Source: Selaginella tamariscina
Lineage: Eukaryota; Streptophyta; Lycopodiopsida; Selaginellales; Selaginellaceae
Assembly: GCA_003024785.1 (NCBI GenBank)
Contig: PUQB01000328.1
Coordinates: forward strand, 217,370 to 281,369
DNA: 64,000 bases
Direction: 5' to 3'
Under the pieces are notes generated by a model, which was not told where the DNA came from, made no database searches, and saw nothing but the letters and a program-made list of their open reading frames with translations. Shown one piece after another: positions 55,916 to 64,000 of the stretch. Each line of letters starts with the position of its first letter. Position 1 is the stretch's first letter. Both the position numbers and the translations under genes were made by a program.

Positions 55916-58900
55916 TTAAGCTTCAGAAAACATACATTCCCTTGCAGTTTTGTTAATCGTGACTTTATCAACGCTTCTTGACATCCACCCATATCGAATG
56001 GATTTAACATTTATAAAACATGCTGGGTCTTTTTGATTGGGAGACCATGTTTTCTCTAGGCATCCATTATATCTTTCGCTCTCCTTCTCGTGTCGCCTTT
56101 TTTGTGGTTTGAACCATGCAACCTTAACAATACTATTTTTTGTGATTACTTCAGGTGTGTCGATAATTTGACCCATCCAAATAGGCTGATTATATGACGC
56201 ATCTGGAGTAATGAGAACCATCATTAGTTTTTGAAGATCCTTGCAGCAATCAAAGTATGCTTTAGGTTTTTGGTTCCTTTGTCCAACAAAGTGTGGGGTT
56301 TGCACTTCCACATCACTACTGGCTTCTATGTCGTCTATGCTCAGTGATGTCATTTCAATCTCCTCTCGCCACCTTGTTTTAGGCCAGAAAGGGTGTTGCA
56401 ATTCTGTACTTGTGACAGTAGGCCCTTCCAACTCTCGAACAACAGTCTCCCAATAGTTGACCACATGCTTATATAGTTCTGAGTAACCAGTTGCCTTATC
56501 AGAATTCTTTGGCATCGATTTTTGAACCCATGCCACATATTTTTTGATGCCATCAATAATAACCTCTTGTTCCTTGAGCTGGGCACTCAATGGAATAGGG
56601 TCTGGTTGTCCTTCTGGGAGAAGTGGCTTTCCATCCTCTCCACTTTTGAAGAGCATTAAGCCCTCTTTCGGTAACCACTCCTGCTCTGATGGCCGTAACT
56701 TGTACTGCATAATAGGTATACCATCTCGTATGGAGAAAAAGAATTGTAGCGGCACAAGGTGACCAACTAAAGAATCACTCCCTTCTTTTATATACTCCTT
56801 GAGAAATTTTTTGAAGTCTGGCACCTCAGTCACAAGCAAAGCACAACTTTTTTTGGAGATGCAATTTTCAAAAAGATTCATCATATGCGGTAAGGTAAGT
56901 GCACTTGTCCTTTTTGTAGAGTTGGAGACCTTGCTGAAGAACGCATCAATATCTTCATGAGTGTGACCAACCATAAGGAAACTGAGCGTGATTGTTTCAA
57001 ACACACCTTTGGCAACAAGCATTGACAAGTATGCTAGCACATATCTAGAAAATAAAAGTAAGTATGAGCTTGAGAAACCCTTAAGTAAAATGATTTACCT
57101 ATTTTTGTTCTCGCCTGCACAATTATCCATCTGTAAAAGCAAATGACGAGGAAGCTTATTTGATGTTGAGGACACATGTACACTATTTGAGCTAGATCCC
57201 TCCACTGAACCAGAACTCTCAACAGGGCCATCTGTTTTTGTGCAGGTTGCTGACAATGCCTCTCATATTCCCAAGTAGCCTCAAGTGCAGATGTGTTCAT
57301 GAGAGCATTATGTAAAGGTTGAAGGTGTTGTTTCTTCACTTTGAGATCACTGATAGGACTTGTCTGTGAGTGGGCTTCAAGGTTTCTGAAACACATGGCT
57401 AACGACCCAATAGTGAAATTGGAGTCGCTAGACCAATGTGGAAGTGAAAAGTGTCCATATGACTCACAACCGTGTCCATGTGTTAGCACACCTGTCAATG
57501 AAATCGGAAGTTTCATGACATTTCCAAGGCACTTTGGTGTTGCAAAGAGCTTTGGAATGCTGGTCTTTGAATGATCCATCTTGTCATGGATCAAGCACAG
57601 GTACTCTGATGGGCGTGACACAGAAAGCATGCGGTGTGCATAGTACTGAGACCGGCAAGTTTGTTGTGCAATCATGTGGGCCTCCATCTTCCTTTGAATG
57701 GTAGTGATCTCCACCAAGGTTTTTGCACAAGCCTCTGCAGCCTTCAATGATGTACAAGTGTCACACTTAGAAAAGCTAGAGTGTTTTGCAATCTCCACAT
57801 CCTTAAAATGAGTATTCCATATGTTGTTGAAGGTACCAGTGCAGATTGCTTGGAGCCCCATCAAACTGAGGCACTTGTTCACATGTTCACACAGTTTCAA
57901 TTGAGTGTAGATTGAAGGCAAAACCTTGAGATTTTCCCTGACCCCTGCATTTGTGGTTCGGCATTTGTGAGGCATCCTGTCTGCATTTGCTTCCACAAAA
58001 GCCTTGAGTATCTCTATGGCTGCCATGATGTGAGAGCGGGTTTTGACCAAGCGAGTGTTCCCATGAACTGAGGTTCGCGCTCCATCTAGCCACTCATCCC
58101 TCCGACGGTAGAACGTGGTCTTTGGGATCCCGTATATACTGTACCAAGCTTTGAAGCAGATGGCCACCTTATTAAATACCATGGATGTACTCTGATAACC
58201 TGTGTCCGAGGCCATTCCATCAATACACCCAGTTAGTGCAGCATATACAAACTCATGCCTTTGCTTTTGGGTGAGCATACGAAAGACATGTCTACATTGG
58301 GTAATTTCATTCCGGTCTGCCATCTGACAACACTTCTTCTTGCAACAGTCAATCGTGGAAATGCTCGTAACACTTTCGGAAGATGTAGGATCCATCTTTA
58401 CCCTCTTGCTGAAACTTGCAGGGGAAGATCTACAACCCATGAATCGCCTTTTTCTTACAATAGGACCAATGCAAGGAACCTCTTCAAATATGAGTTGTTC
58501 TTCCGGGTTGTTATTATTGAAATCCAACCCAGAATATGTTGAACCATCTTGCCGTCTTAATTCAGATGTTCGCCACCTCACGAGGGATCCAGGATACAAT
58601 GTGCCATTAGGTGAAACCTCTGTCACAACTACACCCACGAAGTCGGACCCTAGTTTCTCTTCTGACACTGCTTCCATTGGATTTATAGCTGTGATGATGC
58701 CTCTTCCGACTTCAATCTCACGAAGAAAGAGAATCACCTCATCCATCACAGCAGGCAAGCCATCATCTGGTAAACTCGTGCTACTATTTGTTTGTGACTC
58801 TGCATATTCTGTGTCAGCCTTGACTTCATCCAAATTCCACAATACAGGAGAACCCTCCTCAAATTCCATTCCCAGAACCTCAACATGCTTGTAAATGGTG

Positions 58901-59034
58901 TTCACCCATACGTACACACAAGATCCTTGGGCAATATTGTGACATGATGCATTATTATCTCGAACTTCCACAGTTCCAGTGCCAACTATCTCGTTGTTCC
59001 GAAGAAGACATACTTTATCTCCAGTATTAAACAT
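55916..59034 (-). CDS. Candidate DDE-like transposase, copy 2, frameshift before the core
   Basis: Same gene as at 2867-5984. Here the last exon is intact: 374 codons from VLAYLSMLVAKG through MVGHTHEDID to MFSEA. The first exon has T5 instead of T6 at about 57234-57238, which shifts the frame after residue ~604 and removes QMDNCAGENKN from the reading. The two copies are thus broken at different places. The 54-nt intron is at 57045-57098. First ATG at 59034. Confidence 0.7.
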
Positions 59035-59188
59035 ATTGTCCTGCACATAAATAATTGTATTATTTATGATATCTGTTTATGCAATATTTCTAAGAAATCT
59101 GAATTACGGTTACTTAATAATATGCATATGCAATAATACATAATTATGTTTAGAGATAATATCTCATGTTTGATTAATACAACTGATG

Positions 59189-59835
59189 GGCGGGATTAAT
59201 CCCGCCCACGAATCCCTCCGACGAGGAACGGTCGGCGGGATTAATCCCGCCGCCGACTCAACCCCTTCGGAGAGAGTCGGCGGGATTAATCCCGCCTTGG
59301 ACTCCCTCCGACAAGGAAGAGCCGGCGGGATTAATCCCGCCGCCTCTTCCTCCTGGGGGAGTCCGGCGGGATTAATCCCGCCGACTCTCTCCGACGAGGA
59401 AGAGTCGGCGGGATTAATCCCGCCGCCGCTCCCTTCGGAGAGAGTCGGCGGGATTAATCCCGCCCACAATTCTTACGACGGGGAATGGGTGGCGGGATTA
59501 AACCCGCACATAACTCTCTCCAAAACTATGATTTCAAAGAGATCTCGGGATAAATCCTGTCCCCAAATCCTTAAAACAGGGATGTGGTGGCGAGATTAAT
59601 CCCGCCACCCCTTCCCTGCCTCCTAAAATGGTTGGCGGGATTAATCCCGCCGACAACTCTTTCTAATAAATTCTGGTAACTCTTCATCAGTTGAGAAGGT
59701 TATCGGCGGGATTAATCCCGCCACTCTTTTTCAGTGGCGGAGAAGCATTGCCCGAGAGATGGTGGCGGGATTAATCCCGCCACCTCTTCGAAGAGGCGAA
59801 AAAGAAATGGCCGGATTAATCCCGCCGCCCCGGTT
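59189..59835. repeat. Palindrome array A (copy 2), contracted
   Basis: Seven perfect GGCGGGATTAATCCCGCC sites start at 59189, 59234, 59279, 59324, 59365, 59407 and 59447, where copy 1 has eleven. The degenerate right part is retained, and one site that is mutated in copy 1 (CGACGGGATTAATCCCGCC) is perfect here (near 59704). Confidence 0.9.
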
Positions 59836-59996
59836 AACCTAGAATATTAAGTTAAAAGGATATTTAAACGGGATAAATCCCTAACGGAATATATTATAAT
59901 CCTAATGCATTCCTAAACCCCTAAATTGTAATTTTAAGAGAGAATGTAAGAGAGTGAATCTTTATAAGTATTTTTAAATTTGTTTATAATACTTAC

Positions 59997-60072
59997 TTGT
60001 AAACAGCACTGAAGGCGCCGTGCTTTCCTATAAAGAATAGCACCCAATTTAATCTCGCTCCTGAGATGATCA
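59997..60072 (-). other. Candidate upstream transposase exon (copy 2)
   Basis: Same acceptor and GTAAGTATT donor as 7088-7163, with no base change noticed. Conservation over this short time scale is weak evidence of function. Confidence 0.3.
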
Positions 60073-60249
60073 CTATGAAGAAAAAAGAAGATCTAAAGAG
60101 TGAAAAATACAGAAATGAAGAAACCCTTGCCGGAGAAAGAACCAGATCTGAATTTGAGTGGGAAATTAAATGCATTTTCAAATTTACATGTCAGACCGAC
60201 AATACATATGTCAGAAATTCAAATTTTTTAAAAAAGAACAGAAAATAAA

Positions 60250-61190
60250 ATTTAAGATGAGTTGACACAAATATCCGACACTCTGACATATATACTCTCC
60301 AGTTCCAATGAGTATTTTAAAATTGCATTTAATGTTATTCAAGTGATTCAAGCTGTTTAATATTACGAAATTTTAGACTATATTCTACATTCTTAGTATT
60401 CAAGTATATTTATATTATATATATATATATAAATATATACTTATACAATAAATAAATTGATATATTATTATGTATCATTTAAAATATATTCATAGTCTGT
60501 TTATTATTATTATTTTCTTAATTACTCGAGTATTTAGTTTTCATTTCCTAGTATCAATGGGATATTCTTTATATTTTATTAATATTTGAAGAATATTCTA
60601 ATATTAAACCTGATTATCATAATTAAATTAGTCTTGTTCTTAATTATTGCAGTAATTATTCTACATTTGTATATATTAATGGGATTTTCTCAATTAATTT
60701 GTTATTATTTCAAGAATATTCATGTGTTAAACCTTATTATCAATATTAAATTAATACACACTATGAACATATTTTAAATTATACATAATAATACATCATT
60801 TTATCTAATATATGTCATATATAGTTTTAATAATATATATTAATATCATTTCCTTAATTACTTGAGTAATTAATCTTCTTTATATTAATGGGATATTCTT
60901 TATTATTTTCTTATTATTCCAAGAATATTCCAATATTAAACATGATTATGATAATTAATTTAGTTAATTATTTGAGTACTTAATTTACATTTGTATATAT
61001 TAATGGGATTTTCTCAATTAATTTCTTATTATTTCAAGAATATTTCAATGTTAAACCTTTTTATCAATATTAAATTAATATATATTATTAAAACTATATA
61101 TGGCTATATATTAGATAAAATCATATATTATTATGTATAATTTAAAATATGTTCATAGTGTGTTTATTAATATTATTTTCTTAATTATTC
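60250..61190. other. AT-rich region (copy 2)
   Basis: Counterpart of 7350-8280 with the same internal ~325-bp repeat. No gene. Confidence 0.6.
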
Positions 61191-62210
61191 GATGTTTGTT
61201 TTGCACACATATATAAACACAATCATAAATTTACACACGCATTACAAGAACTTACAAAAACACATATGCACACACATGCACAACCCTAAACCAAACTGAA
61301 GAAATATGTTGCTTCTTTATTGAAAACATCATGTTCAACGCATGTATGATATATGTACTCAATCTGTGTGTATGTAACACATTGAATTTACATGTGTAAT
61401 ATTTATATTAAGCTTGTTGGGAGCAAACCCTAAACCCTAAACCCTAAACCCTGTGTATACATGTGTGTACAAAAATAATTTTTCAACACTCTCTCTTCAC
61501 ACCATGCATGATCCATCCTAAACCCTAAACCCTAAACCCTAATATGTAACACAATGAATTTACTCATGTAATATGTATGTATGTCTGTGTGTATACACGT
61601 GTGTATGTATATATGTGTACTCTGTATGTATATATGTGTACTTTCTGTCTTCTCTCATACATACACACCATGCATGATCCATGTTAATATGTACTGTCTC
61701 TCTTCTCTCAAACATACACACCATGCATGATCTATAATATGTACTCGGTCTCTCAATATTATGTACTAATATGTATGTATGTCTGTGTGTATAATACACA
61801 CCATGCATGATCCATAATATGTACTGTCTCTCTTCTCTCATATACTATGTATGTATATCTGTGTATAATATGTGTAAGTATATATGTGTACTAATATATG
61901 CAATGTGTACAAAAATAATTTTTCAACACTCTCTCTTCTCTCATACATACACACCATGCATGATCCATCCTAAATCCAAAACCCTAAACCCTAAACCCTA
62001 AACCCATGTAATATGTATGTATGTCTGTGTGTATACACGTGTGTATGTATATATTATGTGTATTAATATATGCAATGTGTATGTATGTATTGATACACAT
62101 GAAACTTTAACACTCTCATGGACACACACATGTTAAATCCCTGCATGATTTATATTTTTGGGGTGTATGTGATACACCCACGCACACGCACGCGCTAATA
62201 ATATAATGAA
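61191..62210. repeat. Telomere-like and microsatellite region (copy 2)
   Basis: CCCTAAA blocks at about 61427-61452, 61518-61540 and 61980-62004, in the same context as copy 1. Confidence 0.75.
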
Positions 62211-62394
62211 AGAATATTCGTTTAGGGCGAATCTATATTTTATTCTTTTTAGGGTTTAAGTATATTCTCAGAAGGAATATTCTATTAGGGTTAATATATA
62301 TATTTAATTCCTTTAGGGTTTAGGTATATTCTTAGGGTTTCAAGAGGCGGCGGCTGTGAAATCGGCGGCGGCGGCTGTGCACACAGGTGAGATC

Positions 62395-62690
62395 TGTGTG
62401 TGTGTGTGTGTGTATGTATGTATATATGTATAGGAGTGTGCGTATAAATTTATTTATTAGTTTTATCTCTCGCACACACACGCACACTCCTGTGTATGTA
62501 TATGTGTGTGTGGGTGTGTGTTTGTTTATCTGTATGATTTTATTTGTTTCGCTCACACACGCATACACACGATATACATATACACACATATATATATATA
62601 CCTATATATATACATACATATATTATGTGTACCAGTATCTGTAAATTTTTTTTATTGATCTATCTCTCCCACACACACGCACACTGCTTT

Positions 62691-62743
<53 letters not shown>

Positions 62744-63373
62744 CAATGCATATTAACAAATAGTATACAACACTAGTTTATATATATGCTTATATATTCA
62801 TATGGGTTATATATCTATAACACACATATATATATGTGTGTGTTTATCTGTATAATTTTATTTATTTATTAGTTTTATCTCTCGCACACACACGCACACT
62901 CCTGTGTATGTATATGTGTGTGTGTGTGTGTTTGTTTATCTGTATGATTTTATTTGTTTCGCTCACACACGCATACACACAATATACATATACATATATA
63001 TATACCTATATACATATATACATACATACAACACTAGTTTATATATATGCTTATATATTCACAGACTCTCTCTCTTTCTCTATGGATTATATATCTATAT
63101 ACACACATATATATGTGTGTGTTTATCTGTATAATTTTATTTATTTATTAGTTTTATCTTTCGCACACACACGCACACTCCTGTGTATATATATGTGTGT
63201 GTGTGTGTTTGTTTATCTGTATGATTTTATTTGTTTCGCTCACACGCATACACACGATATACATATACACACATATATATACCTATGTACACACATATAT
63301 TATGTGTACCAGTACTGTATAATTTTATTTATTTATCTATCTCTTGCACACACACGTACACTCCTATACATAC

Positions 63374-63404
<31 letters not shown>

Positions 63405-63480
63405 CACACACACATATATATATGTGTGTGTTTTTATCTGTATAATTTTTTTATTTATTAATTTTATCTCTCGCACACAC
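62395..63480. repeat. Dinucleotide microsatellite block (copy 2)
   Basis: Counterpart of 9486-10604, preceded by the same GGCGGCGGCGG patch at 62346-62383. Run lengths differ from copy 1, for example a shorter AC run near 62692-62714. Confidence 0.8.
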
Positions 63481-63489
63481 GCTAAGCCC

Positions 63490-64000
63490 CTCGAGCGGCG
63501 GGATTAATCCCGCCGCTATAGGTTTATGGCCTCGGCGGCGGATTAATCCCGCCGCTATATGGTTGGGGCCATGGCGGCGGATTAATCCCGCCGCCGAGGC
63601 CCTTCACGCAGGCTATGGGCGGCGGGATTAATCCCGCCGCTCTACGACAAACCGAAGAGCGGGATTAATCCCGCCGCCCATGGCCTGCGTGAAGGGCCTC
63701 GGCAGCGGGATTAATCCCGCCGCTCACCCATGCCCTGCCGGAATGCGGCGGGATTTATCTCGCCGGCAATGGCCTGTGTGAAGGCCCTAATGGGCGGATT
63801 AATCCGCCGGATTCCGCGCAGGCATTTACAGGGGATGGGCGGCGGGATTAATCCCGCCGCTCATGAGGCTAACCGAAGAGCTGCATGAAAGATCCTGCAC
63901 GGAAGGCTAACCGAAAGCCTGCATGACATGTCTTACGCGTAACGGCGGGATTAATCCCGCCGCCCAGGGAATTCACGCAGGACAATGAACGCGGGATTAA
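63490..64000. repeat. Palindrome array B (copy 2), cut by the window end
   Basis: Begins CTCGAGCGGCGGGATTAATCCCGCCG, a complete site where copy 1 has a damaged one at 10605-10622. Same spacer order as copy 1 as far as it goes. Confidence 0.88.

Larger units (their letters stand above)
55412..64000. mobile_element. TIR DNA transposon, copy 2 (right end outside the window)
   Basis: Starts with the same GCAAGTTGTAACTAAA as copy 1, directly after AT, inside a chromovirus. It runs collinear with copy 1 to the window end, reaching the equivalent of about 11117. Single-copy parts differ by only a few substitutions per 3 kb; arrays and microsatellites differ by whole units. The ParB-like and HAD genes, if present, lie beyond the window. 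Confidence 0.85.

Overview
The window is repeat-rich nuclear DNA from a eukaryote, most likely a land plant. The evidence is plant-type CCCTAAA blocks, several Ty3/gypsy chromovirus layers, a Ty1/copia remnant and an FCP1-like phosphatase of plant style. A fern, lycophyte or bryophyte fits best, but that is inference. No rRNA, tRNA, CRISPR or ordinary host gene was recognised.

The main discovery is a ~15.0-kb DNA element at 2364-17383. It is bounded by 25-bp terminal inverted repeats (23/25 matching) and a 2-bp AT target duplication. A second, ~99.8% identical copy starts at 55412 and runs off the window end. The two copies become identical exactly at the terminal repeat and sit in different retrotransposons, so this is transposition rather than segmental duplication.

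Element layout, left to right: an AT-rich end with GAATATTC motifs; a leftward ~1,025-aa candidate transposase with an RNase H-like D..D..(E)D pattern; palindrome array A, built on GGCGGGATTAATCCCGCC; an AT-rich, telomere-like and microsatellite core; palindrome array B; a miRNA-sized hairpin; a rightward multi-exon gene encoding an unknown N-terminal domain, a ParB/sulfiredoxin-like domain and a degenerate DNA methyltransferase-like domain; an FCP1-like HAD phosphatase gene; and the right end. All clear introns are short (46-62 nt). A ParB-like protein encoded beside dozens of copies of an 18-bp palindrome suggests a protein/parS-like system carried by a plant transposon. That link is inference.

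From 17386 to 55409 the window is nested retrotransposon debris: a gag/integrase remnant split by the DNA element; a Ty1/copia RNase H relic; a minus-strand Ty3 element of the LTR-B family; a Tigger/pogo relic; chromovirus fragments with CAGGA-rich LTRs; an almost complete Ty3 element with both LTRs (28898-34172); and chromovirus pol copies facing each other between two LTR-B copies. Matching CCCAC flanks show that those two LTR-B copies were the ends of one insertion later split by an inversion.

Many reading frames are broken by single-base changes, often in homopolymers. Decay and residual assembly error cannot be separated from this sequence alone.
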